Notes under the pieces: generated by a model | What the model was told of the DNA's origin: nothing | What the model saw: the letters and a program-made list of their open reading frames with translations, nothing else | The model's database searches: none | Assembly: GCF_031119625.1 (NCBI RefSeq) | Contig: NZ_JAVHZV010000002.1 | Coordinates: forward strand, 1 to 64,000 | Direction of reading: 5' to 3' | DNA: 64,000 nt | From: Pseudomonas sp. G34 | GTDB taxonomy: Bacteria > Pseudomonadota > Gammaproteobacteria > Pseudomonadales > Pseudomonadaceae | Part shown: positions 10,445 through 18,476 of the stretch, one piece after another | Layout: each line of letters opens with the position of its first letter | Numbering within the stretch: position 1 is the first letter of the stretch | Made by a program: the position numbers and the translations under genes

Positions 10445-11305
10445 TTATTTCAGCCACTCGGCCACGCGATCCGGGTTCTTTTCGATCCACTGCTTGGCGG
10501 CTTCGTCCGGCTTCACGCCGTCGCGGATGGCCAGCATTACCGAACCCACTTCCTCGGCGCTCCAGGAGATCTTCTCGAGGAAAGCCGCGGCTTCCGGCGC
10601 TTTGGTTTTCAGGCTCGGGTTGGCCACGGTGTCGACGTGCTCGGCTTCACCGAAGACATTCTTCGGGTCTTCCAGGAAGCGCAGCTTCCATTGCGCGAAC
10701 ATCCAGTGCGGGATCCAGCCGGTCACCACGATCGGCTTCTGGGATCTCTCCGCGCGGGTCAGGGCGGTGGTCATCGCCGGGCCTGAGCTCGGCATCAGCT
10801 TGATGCTCTTGAGGTCGTATTCCTTGATCGCTTCTTCGGTGCGGCGCATCACGCCGGCGCCGGCATCGATACCGGTGATCTTGCCATCGAAGTCCTTGGC
10901 GTATTTTTCCAGGTCGGCGATGGTCTTGGCTTCCACGTAATCGGGCACGATCAGGCCGATCTTGGCGCCGTCGTAGTTGGTGCCCAAGACGGTGACCTTG
11001 TCCTTGAGCTTCTCGAAGTATTCGCCGTGGGTGGCGGGCAGCCAGGCGGACAGCGTGGCGTCGAGGTCGCCGCGGGCGATGCCTTGCCACATGATGGCCG
11101 GCTCGACGGGCTGCAGGGTCACGTCGTAACCCAGTTTGGTCTTGAGGATTTCACCGGCGACATGGGTGACTGCGACGCTGTCGTCCCAGCCGTTCACGTA
11201 GCCGATCTTGAGGGCCGGCTTGTCGGCGGCCATGGCCCCGGACATGCCCAGGGCCAGGGCAGCGGCACCGAGACTCTGCAGGCAGAGGCGTTTGAAGTTA
11301 TGCAT
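10445..11305 (-). CDS. Glycine betaine-type ABC substrate-binding protein (OpuAC family)
   Basis: This 286-residue periplasmic protein has a signal peptide ending GAMAAD and a mature start KPALKIGYVNGWDDSVAVTH. The pattern PAIMWQGIARGDLDATLSAWLP followed by VVTGWIPHWMFAQWKL is typical of OpuAC/ProX-like betaine-binding proteins; the tryptophans are probable cage residues for the trimethylammonium group. It is a different subclass from the choline-type binding protein next door. Its own terminator follows, and no permease or ATPase is directly attached, so it may feed CbcWV or a distant transporter. Start chosen at ATG 11305 behind GGAGCAACACCT. Confidence 0.87.
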   Translation of the reverse strand: MHNFKRLCLQSLGAAALALGMSGAMAADKPALKIGYVNGWDDSVAVTHVAGEILKTKLGYDVTLQPVEPAIMWQGIARGDLDATLSAWLPATHGEYFEKLKDKVTVLGTNYDGAKIGLIVPDYVEAKTIADLEKYAKDFDGKITGIDAGAGVMRRTEEAIKEYDLKSIKLMPSSGPAMTTALTRAERSQKPIVVTGWIPHWMFAQWKLRFLEDPKNVFGEAEHVDTVANPSLKTKAPEAAAFLEKISWSAEEVGSVMLAIRDGVKPDEAAKQWIEKNPDRVAEWLK

Positions 11306-11474
11306 AGGTGTTGCTCCGTCAGTGAGTGGCAGTTCAGATGGTTTACTGGCTCGTTCTGATCGCGGGCCTTGCGGCACCAGCTGTGCAGAGCAGGGCATCG
11401 CCCTGTTGGCACCGGCGCAGGGGGGGCGAGCCCCCGGCTGACAGGCGATGCGTGCCGCGTCGCCTGCTGTACCT

Positions 11475-11498
11475 GACCCGCCTAGGCACAGGCGGGTC
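11475..11498 (-). terminator. Hairpin after cbcX
   Basis: GACCCGCCT and AGGCGGGTC form a perfect 9-bp stem with a 6-nt loop, 16 bases past the cbcX stop on the minus strand. The T-run is poor, so termination strength is uncertain. Confidence 0.55.
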
Positions 11499-11513
11499 GC
11501 GGTGAGTGCGGGC

Positions 11514-12458
11514 TCAGAGCCCGACGAATTTCTTCACGGCGGCCACACCGTCCTGGCCGTCGAAGGTGGTGACGCCCTGCAGCCAGGTGTCGAGTACCTG
11601 CGGGTTGGCCTTGATCCATGCCTTGGCGACGTCGGCCGGATCCTGCTTCTCGAGCACCTTCTCCATCAGCTGGCTTTCCATCTCGACGTTGAACTGCAGG
11701 TTGTTCAGCAGTTTGCCGACGTTGGCGCAACGTGTTTCGTAGTCGGTGGGCACCACGGTATAGACCTTGGCAGCGCCATAGTCCGGGCCGAACACCTCAT
11801 CGCCACCGGACAGGTAGGTCATGTCGTACTGGGTGTTCATCGGGTGCGGCGCCCAGCCGAGGAACACCACCGGCTCCTTCTTGCGGATCGCGCGCTGCAC
11901 CTGGACGAGCATGCCGGCTTCGCTGGACTCGACCATCTTGAAGTCGCCCAGGCCGAACTTGTCGCCCTTGATCATGCCGTCGATCAGCAGGTTGCCGTCG
12001 TTACCCGGCTCGATGCCGTAGATCTTGCCGCCCAGCTGATCCTTGAACTTGGCGATGTCCTGGAAGCTCTTCAGGCCCGCTTCGGCGGCGTAGGTCGGTA
12101 CCGCCAGGGTGTACTTGGCGCCTTCCAGGTTGGCTTTGGGCAGTACCTTGACGCTGTTGTCCTTGGTGAACGGTTCGATCACCGAGTCCATCGACGGCGC
12201 CCAGTAGCCGAGGAACACGTCGATCTGCTTGTTCTTCACGCCGGTGAAGGCGATCGGTACCGAGGCCATGGTCTTGCGTGGCGTGTAGCCCAGGCCTTCG
12301 GTCAGGGTCATGGCTACGCCAGTGGTGGCGGCGATATCGGCCCAGCCGATTTCCGCGAAACGCACCTGCTTGCAGCTCGCCGGCTCCTGGGCCCAGGCGC
12401 CCTGAACCAGGGCGCAGGAGAGCAGGCCGACACCCGCTGCTTTGTGGAATATGTTCAT
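11514..12458 (-). CDS. cbcX: Choline/betaine ABC transporter substrate-binding protein CbcX
   Basis: This 314-residue protein has a signal peptide (cleavage after GAWAQ). The mature start is EPASCKQVRFAEIGWADIAA, and later VVFLGWAPHPMNTQYDMTYL appears. These are features of the ChoX/CbcX class that binds choline, carnitine and betaine. It is the third gene of cbcV-cbcW-cbcX on the minus strand, 43 bases after cbcW. It closely resembles the carnitine-binding CaiX at about 53 kb (shared DVFLGYW/DAFLGYW, GWxPHPMN and VESSEAGML), so the two are paralogues. Confidence 0.92.
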   Translation of the reverse strand: MNIFHKAAGVGLLSCALVQGAWAQEPASCKQVRFAEIGWADIAATTGVAMTLTEGLGYTPRKTMASVPIAFTGVKNKQIDVFLGYWAPSMDSVIEPFTKDNSVKVLPKANLEGAKYTLAVPTYAAEAGLKSFQDIAKFKDQLGGKIYGIEPGNDGNLLIDGMIKGDKFGLGDFKMVESSEAGMLVQVQRAIRKKEPVVFLGWAPHPMNTQYDMTYLSGGDEVFGPDYGAAKVYTVVPTDYETRCANVGKLLNNLQFNVEMESQLMEKVLEKQDPADVAKAWIKANPQVLDTWLQGVTTFDGQDGVAAVKKFVGL

Positions 12459-12501
12459 CCGCGAATCCTTGTGTGATTGGAAGGACGCTGAGTATGGCCC
12501 T

Positions 12502-13383
12502 TTACTGGCGCTGCAGTCGCGCGCTCAGCCAGGTGAACCAACCCGCGCGATTCCCGGCGGCTTGCGGGGTGCCGAAGCTCTCGGTGATGCGGTCGAGGAT
12601 GATCGCCAGCAGCACCACGGCCATGCCGCTCTCGAAGCCCAGACCGATGTCCAGACGCTGGATGCTCGCCAGTACGTCGTTGCCCAGGCCGCCGGCGCCG
12701 ACCATCGAGGCGATGATCACCATCGACAGGGCCATCATGATGGTCTGGTTGACGCCCGCCATGATCGACGGCATGGCGTTGGGCAGCTGCACCTTGAACA
12801 GCAGCTGGCGGCTGTTGCAGCCGAACGACTGGCCGGCCTCGACGATTTCCTTGTTGACCTGGCGGATGCCCAGGCTGGTCAGGCGCACCGCCGGCGGCAT
12901 GGCGAAGATCACCGTGGCGATGATGCCGGGCACCCGGCCCAGGCCGAACAGCATGGCCGCCGGAATCAGGTAGACGAACGCCGGCATGGTCTGCATGAAA
13001 TCGAGAATCGGCCGGATGATGGTCGACACGCGCTCGCTCTTGGCGGCCCAGATGCCCAGCGGGATGCCGATCAGCAGGCTGATCAGGGTCGCCGAGAAGG
13101 TCAGCCCGAGGGTTACCACCGTCTGCTCCCAGAAGCCGGTCATCACGATCAGCACGAAGGCCACGGTGGTGAATACCGCGAAGCGAAAGCCGATACGCCA
13201 CAGGCCCAGGGCCACGAAGATGGCGATCAACAGCCACGCCGGCGGCAGCATCAGCACCGCCTCGATCCCTTCGGAGAAGCCGCTGACCACACTGCCCATG
13301 CTGTCGAAGACGCCGCTGTAATTGTCCAGCATGTGCTGAACCGCGTCGTTCACCCAGCTGCCCAGATCCAGTTTCTCGCTCAT
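12502..13383 (-). CDS. cbcW: Choline/betaine ABC transporter permease CbcW
   Basis: This 293-residue membrane protein has about six helices. The permease coupling loop KEIVEAGQSFGCNSRQLLFKVQLP lies near residue 180 and is followed by GVNQTIMMALSMVIIASMVGAGGLG, characteristic of ProW/OpuAB-type betaine permeases. It is one base after cbcV and upstream of cbcX in the same operon. Confidence 0.93.
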   Translation of the reverse strand: MSEKLDLGSWVNDAVQHMLDNYSGVFDSMGSVVSGFSEGIEAVLMLPPAWLLIAIFVALGLWRIGFRFAVFTTVAFVLIVMTGFWEQTVVTLGLTFSATLISLLIGIPLGIWAAKSERVSTIIRPILDFMQTMPAFVYLIPAAMLFGLGRVPGIIATVIFAMPPAVRLTSLGIRQVNKEIVEAGQSFGCNSRQLLFKVQLPNAMPSIMAGVNQTIMMALSMVIIASMVGAGGLGNDVLASIQRLDIGLGFESGMAVVLLAIILDRITESFGTPQAAGNRAGWFTWLSARLQRQ

Positions 13384-13384
13384 G

Positions 13385-14581
13385 TCATTCTCCCTGCAGA
13401 CGGGTCAGGAGGCGGCCCTTGCTGATGGCGCCGCTGTAATGGCCATCCTGGTCTACCACCGGAATCGGGCCCTCGTTGTCCACCAGGCGGTTGATCACCT
13501 GATCCAGTGGCAGGTCTTCGGGAACCGGGTTGATGGCTTTCAGCACCGTGCTGTCCAGGGCCGGAGAACCGCCACCCTCGACCAGCAGGGCGATCCTTTC
13601 CAGGCTGATGGAGCCGCAGAAATTGTTCTGTTCGTCGACCACGAAGGCGTAGTGCTTGTCCTGCGCCTGCAGTTCACGGCAGACGGTCTGTGCATCCGGC
13701 GCCATGCCGTTGTGCACGTAGATCGGCACGCTGTTGGACTTGAGCTGGCCAGCGGTGAGATAGCGGCTGGTGTCGACGGTATCGAAGAAGTTGCGCACAT
13801 ATTCGTTGGCAGGGTTGTCGATCAGCTCCTGCGGCGTGCCCACCTGGATCAGCTTGCCGCCCTCCATGATGCCGATGCGGTTACCGATGCGCATGGCCTC
13901 TTCGATATCGTGGGAGACGAAGATGATGGTGCGGCGGTGGGTCTTTTGCAGCTCCAGCAGCACGTCCTGCATCTCGCGGCGCTTGAGGGGGTCGAGGGCC
14001 GAGAAGGCCTCGTCCATGATGATCATCGAAGGGTCCACGGCGAGGGCGCGGGCCAGGCCGACGCGTTGCTGCATACCGCCGGAGAGTTCGTGGGGGAATT
14101 TGTTGGCGAAGGTGTCCAGGCCAACCTGCTTGAGCACCTGCATGGCACGCTCTTCGCGCTCCTTGCGGCCCTTGCCGGCAACTTCGAGGCCGAATGCGGC
14201 GTTATCCAGAACGGTGCGTGAAGGCATCAGGGCGAAGGACTGGAAGACCATGCTCATGTCGCGCCGACGCAGGTCGATGAGTTGATCCTTGGGCAGCTTG
14301 GCGACGTTCTGGCCGTCGATGTAGACGTTGCCGGCGGTGGGTTCGACCAGCCGGTTGATCAGGCGGATCAGGGTGGATTTACCCGAGCCCGAGAGGCCCA
14401 TCAGGACGAAGATCTCGCCCTCTTCGACGCTGAACGACACATCACTGACGCCGATCACGGCGCCCTTTTCAGCGAGGATCTTGTCCTTGCTCCAGCCTTG
14501 CTTGAGCAGGTCGATGGCTTCTTGCGGCTTGTCGCCGAAGACCTTGTAGAGGTTCTCGACGACGATTTTTCCAGACTGCAT
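13385..14581 (-). CDS. cbcV: Choline/betaine ABC transporter ATP-binding protein CbcV
   Basis: This 398-residue ATPase has the ProV/OpuAA plan. An N-terminal helix contains EAIDLLKQGWSKDKILAEKG, Walker A is GLSGSGKST, the signature is LSGGMQQRVGLARAL, and two C-terminal CBS domains end in DNEGPIPVVDQDGHYSGAIS. In OpuA the CBS pair senses ionic strength; here the role is likely regulatory but unproven. It is the first gene of the operon, facing away from gbdR, whose product is known to activate such genes in response to glycine betaine and dimethylglycine. Confidence 0.94.
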   Translation of the reverse strand: MQSGKIVVENLYKVFGDKPQEAIDLLKQGWSKDKILAEKGAVIGVSDVSFSVEEGEIFVLMGLSGSGKSTLIRLINRLVEPTAGNVYIDGQNVAKLPKDQLIDLRRRDMSMVFQSFALMPSRTVLDNAAFGLEVAGKGRKEREERAMQVLKQVGLDTFANKFPHELSGGMQQRVGLARALAVDPSMIIMDEAFSALDPLKRREMQDVLLELQKTHRRTIIFVSHDIEEAMRIGNRIGIMEGGKLIQVGTPQELIDNPANEYVRNFFDTVDTSRYLTAGQLKSNSVPIYVHNGMAPDAQTVCRELQAQDKHYAFVVDEQNNFCGSISLERIALLVEGGGSPALDSTVLKAINPVPEDLPLDQVINRLVDNEGPIPVVDQDGHYSGAISKGRLLTRLQGE

Positions 14582-15851
14582 GGGATGTTTCCCCTTCAGT
14601 AGACATCAGAGCAGTCTCACGCAGCTTGCCGAGCGCCCACCGGACACCCGTCATGCGATGCAGACTGTTCTTGCTTGTGGGTATATACACGGTTCCTGGG
14701 TTTGGACAGCGTTCTGTCACATGGCGTTCTGCAGGCACTCGAGCGCGTCCCAGAGCGGTTGCCGAGGCAAGCGCCATAGGTGAACGTGACGAATGAAGTA
14801 ATGCGTTGCCGTGCTGCAAACTGCTTTCCAAACCCTCTGGCAGTGTTACGAAGCCCAATCCTTTGGGTATTCACATCTCATCCAAGATGCGCGTACATCC
14901 GAAATTTCTTGTTGGGCTGGCGCCCTGTTGCGGTAGCCAGCACTTATCTGTTCTTCGGTCCGGGGCGGAGGGCCCCAGTCTGCCTCCCTGGTCAAGAGCG
15001 GCAGCGACGAAATCGGCTGACTCAACGATATAGTCTTGCGGTCGTGGCAATTATCGAATTACGACCCTGACGTGTTGGGCGACGACACCAAGGCGCCACC
15101 TAAAAAACCATAACAGATTTTTTCTGCTCTTGGCCAAGGCTGCAGGCCGCGCATGGCGCGGTTTCCAGCTTTTCGAGCGAGTCCAGGCTAGAAGCCACGG
15201 GGGCTGCAGCAAATTTCAGAAAAACGTATGTAAAGCTGTTGGTCGCGGGCAAAAAGCGTATCAGTCGCGGTCGTTTTCAGGCTGTTCGGCGGCGCATCCT
15301 ATGGCCACAGGGCACCGAGCGGCGGCTGTTGGCATCGCTCCATGGCGCATTGCCGGTGATTCGCCGGCAAGGCCGATCAGCGTTTCGCTGCTGCAAATGC
15401 GCGTTTCGAGCATCCCGACCCGATGGTGCAGTTGTGGCATACAGTGGTGAGCATTTTTTGCTCAGCAACGGGTGCTTCTGCCAACTTTTGGTGCGCGTGG
15501 CGGGTTGGCCGATTTGTCGCCTGCGTGACCGGTCGGTCATGTTTCCCTCGGCCGCGACGGTTACCCACTCAGGGTGTGGGGAAACACCGTTACGCCCGAG
15601 ACTGCTACCAAAATGCTCAAGCCCTTGTGGCATGGCACATTGCGCCCATTTGCCGGGCTGCTTCTGCGGCTCGCCAGAGCCCGCCAACGGGACTTCTCAG
15701 CATTAGCCGGGGGTTTATTGAACGAGCGTTCAATGTCGGCATGGCCTTTGCGTTATATATGCCATCTGCTTGACTACCAGAAAGCCGTAAGTACAAGAAA
15801 ACAGGGCCTCGTCATGAAGGCTCATACCGTGGTTAGTGTGAGGGTGTGTTG
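14582..15851. other. 1.27-kb region without a supported gene, upstream of cbcV and gbdR
   Basis: No open frame here has family resemblance or a convincing start, and base composition is less GC-biased than in neighbours. In P. aeruginosa a serine dehydratase gene lies between the cbc genes and gbdR (from memory); nothing like it is visible here. Notable sites are a perfect inverted repeat TGAGCA-TTTTT-TGCTCA (15448-15464) and the TTGAACG palindrome listed separately. The cbcV promoter must lie near 14582-14750. Confidence 0.6.
15717..15734. promoter_or_regulatory. Perfect 8-bp-arm palindrome upstream of gbdR (TetR/BetI-like operator)
   Basis: ATTGAACG-AG-CGTTCAAT is a perfect palindrome with a 2-bp centre, the form of a TetR-family operator. 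It resembles operators of BetI, the choline-sensing repressor, as I recall them. The right arm TTCAAT is 17 bp before GTTATA (15752-15757), so the site may overlap a -35 box of a gbdR promoter about 95-135 bases before the start codon. Confidence 0.6.
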
Positions 15852-16952
15852 ATGTCGCAATCCAATCAGGGAGCGCAGCTCCAGAGTCGTGTTCCTCAGT
15901 CCATCGGTTTTCTCCTGCTGGACAACTTCACTCTGATATCCCTGGCATCGGCGGTGGAACCCCTGCGCATGGCCAATCAGCTCTCCGGCAAGGAGCTGTA
16001 CCGCTGGCACACCCTGACCCTCGACGGTCAGCCGGTATGCGCCAGCGACGGTTTGAAGATCACCCCGGATGCCAGCACGGCCAACGCCCCGGCGCTGAGT
16101 GCGGTGATCGTCTGTGGTGGTGTGGATATTCAGCGCAGCGTCACCCGGGACCACGTGCAGTGGCTGCAGGCCCAGGCCCGCCAAGGCCGGCAGATGGGCG
16201 CGGTGTGCACCGGTAGCTGGGCGCTGGCCAAGGCCGGGCTGCTCGATGGCTACGATTGCAGCGTGCACTGGGAGTTTCTCGCCGCCATGCAGGAGGCTTT
16301 CCCGCGCGCGGCGATCACCACGCGGCTGTTCTCCATCGACCGCAACCGCAATACCTCGTCCGGCGGCACCGCGCCGATGGACATGATGCTGCACCTGATC
16401 GGCCGCGAGCACGGCCGCGAACTGGCGGCGGCGATCTCCGAGATGTTCATCTACGAGCGCATCCGCAACGAGCAGGATCACCAGCGCGTGCCGCTCAAGC
16501 ACATGCTCGGCACCAACCAGCCGAAGCTGCAGGAAATCGTCGCGCTGATGGAAGCCAACCTGGAAGAGCCGATCGACCTCGACCAGCTGGCGCTCTATGT
16601 GGATGTGTCGCGTCGGCAGTTGGAGCGGCTGTTCCAGAAATACCTGCATTGCTCGCCGTCGCGCTATTACCTGAAGCTGCGCCTGATTCGCGCGCGCCAG
16701 CTGCTCAAGCAGACGTCGATGTCGATCATCGAGGTGGCTTCGGTGTGCGGCTTCGTGTCCACGCCGCACTTCTCCAAGTGCTACCGCGAATACTTCGGCA
16801 TTCCGCCACGCGACGAGCGCGCTGGCAGCAGCGCCAATGTGGTGGCACTGGTACCTGTGCACGATGAGCTGCTGCACGGGTCGTCGACGGCCATGGCGGC
16901 ACTCAGTCGTGCCCAGGGCGAGTCGACCTTCGCCAGCGTGCGCATCATCTGA
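15852..16952 (+). CDS. gbdR: GbdR, AraC-family activator of betaine and carnitine catabolism
   Basis: This 366-residue regulator has an N-terminal DJ-1/PfpI (GATase1-like) ligand domain (QSIGFLLLDNFTLISLASAVEPLRMANQ, with CTGSWALAKAGLLDG later) and a C-terminal AraC double helix-turn-helix (about 265-345) including FVSTPHFSKCYREYFGIPP. In Pseudomonas, GbdR senses glycine betaine or dimethylglycine and activates gbcA, gbcB, dgcAB, cbcXWV and related genes, most of which lie in this window. ATG 15852 is preferred over an upstream in-frame codon because it gives the usual MSQ start. Confidence 0.93.
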   Translation: MSQSNQGAQLQSRVPQSIGFLLLDNFTLISLASAVEPLRMANQLSGKELYRWHTLTLDGQPVCASDGLKITPDASTANAPALSAVIVCGGVDIQRSVTRDHVQWLQAQARQGRQMGAVCTGSWALAKAGLLDGYDCSVHWEFLAAMQEAFPRAAITTRLFSIDRNRNTSSGGTAPMDMMLHLIGREHGRELAAAISEMFIYERIRNEQDHQRVPLKHMLGTNQPKLQEIVALMEANLEEPIDLDQLALYVDVSRRQLERLFQKYLHCSPSRYYLKLRLIRARQLLKQTSMSIIEVASVCGFVSTPHFSKCYREYFGIPPRDERAGSSANVVALVPVHDELLHGSSTAMAALSRAQGESTFASVRII

Positions 16953-17325
16953 TTCAGGGCGGCGTCTGCCGCCGCTGGCCTGTTGCGCAAAAACCAGCCA
17001 ATTGCCCGAGACGCCCGGAAAACCTGGCGTCAGGGCAGCCTTTCACAGATTGTCCACAGCTATACGCAGAGTATTTGTGCGCAAAATACCTGCGGGCAGA
17101 ATGCTCTGCAGCTTAGTGCCTGTTGGAAGCCGAGAGCCCACTGTGCCGGGCCTTTCGGCGCATTCATCATCGCGCGTATGGACAAAAACAGCGCAATTGG
17201 CGCAACTGCCCATGGGCTGGGGCGTGGCGATGTTATCCAACAGTTTATCCACAGGCCTGCGCACAGTATTTGTGGCCAACGCCGGCCGAGGGTGACTGGG
17301 CGCAGGGCGCAGGCAATCGCGGGTC
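16953..17325. repeat. Gap with two DnaA-box-like repeat modules
   Basis: No gene is visible in these 373 bases. GGCGGC-GTCT-GCCGCC just after gbdR could act as a weak terminator. Two similar modules follow: TTGTCCACAGC then GCAGAGTATTTGTG (from about 17049), and TTTATCCACAGGC then GCACAGTATTTGTG (17243-17274). The same module recurs near 63.6 kb. TTATCCACA at 17245-17253 is an exact DnaA box. Confidence 0.6.
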
Positions 17326-17574
17326 TCAGCTGCGCGGCACCAGGGCCGGCAGCAATTTACGCGAGATGGCTTCGCGCACGGTTGGCAGCACGGTGGCGCT
17401 GCCGGCAAGAATGTCTTCGACCATATGGCGCAGGGCGAGGGCACGCTCCGGACACAGGCCGGTCACCGCGTATTCGCAGGCCTGCTCGGCGCTGGCGCCG
17501 CTGGGGATGCTGAAACCCAGGGCAATCAGGCGTTCGCGCAGATCTTCCTGGTCGATCAAGTCGGCATGCATCAT
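17326..17574 (-). CDS. Small conserved protein downstream of the ETF genes
   Basis: This is an 82-residue soluble, mostly helical protein starting MMHADLIDQEDLRERLIALGF. It has no signal peptide, and one cysteine in the TGLCPERA stretch. I do not recognise a domain. It follows the ETF-beta-like gene by 39 bases on the same strand, and small hypothetical genes are found at this position in dimethylglycine clusters of other pseudomonads, so it is probably a cotranscribed accessory protein. The start follows a GAGGACAATCACG leader. Confidence 0.65.
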   Translation of the reverse strand: MMHADLIDQEDLRERLIALGFSIPSGASAEQACEYAVTGLCPERALALRHMVEDILAGSATVLPTVREAISRKLLPALVPRS

Positions 17575-17613
17575 CGTGATTGTCCTCGTGACAAATTCGC
17601 ATTCGGCGCACCG

Positions 17614-18387
17614 TCAGCGCAGCACGCCCTCATCCAGCAGCAGCTTGAAGATAGCCTCTGCGCCTTCCTGTGGCGAGACGCCAGTGAGCACCTGACCACC
17701 GCCGCCCGTGGCTTTCGCCGTGGCGGCCTTCATGCGCTCGGCACCGGTCTTGGCCTTGATCACCTTCAGGCGCTTGGGGCGTGGGCGGGCGGGCTGCCAT
17801 TGCGCGGCGGCGTAGAGCGGGTCGTCGACCAGCTCCACCGCTTCACGCTCCAGTGCACCGCGGCGGGCCGGGCCAAAGGCACTCTGCCGCGCGGCTGGTG
17901 CGGCGCTGTCGACGCTGGCCACGAACGGCAGGCGTACCCGTAGCCGGCGGCGCTGGCCGCGGGGCAGGGCCTGCAGCACCTGGGCGGTATTGCCGTCGAT
18001 GCTTTCCACTTCGGCCAGGCCGACGATCAGCGGCCAGCCCAGGCGTTCGGCCAGCAGGTAGGGCAGCATGCCCGAGCCTTCGCCGGTTTCCGCCTGGCTG
18101 CCGGTGAGCACCAGTTGCGCCTTGGCCAATTGCAGGTGCTCGGCCAGGGCCGGCAGGGCGTCGGCCTCGCCGCTCTGCTCGAGTACGGTCAGGCCGGGCA
18201 GGCCCATGCCCAGGTAGGCGCGCAGGGTTTCTTCCTGCGGGTCGCCGGCATGCACCACGTTGAGCCTTTCACCGGCCAGCTTGAGGCCCAGCTCCACGGC
18301 GCGGGCATCCTGCTCGGCGCGCCGCGGCCTTCCCGAAGCGGGGTGCGCGCCAATGGAAATCAGGGTGACGACGTTCAGATCAGCCAT
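17614..18387 (-). CDS. Electron transfer flavoprotein beta-type subunit of the dimethylglycine pathway
   Basis: This 257-residue protein has the ETF beta fold. It starts MADLNVVTLISIGAHPASGRP, and VVHAGDPQEETLRAYLGMGLPGLTVL and LVLTGSQAETGEGSGMLPYLLA are the nucleotide/FAD-contact segments. With the alpha-type subunit encoded just upstream it should carry electrons from DgcA/DgcB oxidation of dimethylglycine to the quinone pool. The ATG at 18387 follows GGGGGT and is favoured over an upstream ATG that would lie in a REP element. A REP pair separates it from the alpha gene. Confidence 0.85.
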   Translation of the reverse strand: MADLNVVTLISIGAHPASGRPRRAEQDARAVELGLKLAGERLNVVHAGDPQEETLRAYLGMGLPGLTVLEQSGEADALPALAEHLQLAKAQLVLTGSQAETGEGSGMLPYLLAERLGWPLIVGLAEVESIDGNTAQVLQALPRGQRRRLRVRLPFVASVDSAAPAARQSAFGPARRGALEREAVELVDDPLYAAAQWQPARPRPKRLKVIKAKTGAERMKAATAKATGGGGQVLTGVSPQEGAEAIFKLLLDEGVLR

Positions 18388-18410
18388 GCTGCGACCCCCG
18401 GTATTGTTTT

Positions 18411-18468
18411 TCGCGGGCATGGCCCGCTCCCACGAGTTCGCGGGTGTGGGAGCGGGCCATGCCCGCGA
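18411..18468. repeat. Perfect REP doublet between ETF beta and alpha genes
   Basis: TCGCGGGCATGGCCCGCTCC(CAC) and its exact complement GTGGGAGCGGGCCATGCCCG(CGA) are 23-bp arms separated by 12 bases. The doublet fills the 89-base gap between the two ETF subunit genes and can form a strong hairpin in the message. Confidence 0.9.
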
Positions 18469-18476
18469 TAAGGACT

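Noticed and set aside
15660..15690. Possible sigma54 promoter (TGGCATGGCACATTGC region, about 15632-15647) upstream of gbdR
   Set aside because: The GG and GC elements are 11 rather than 10 bases apart in the best alignment, so the match is not acceptable.
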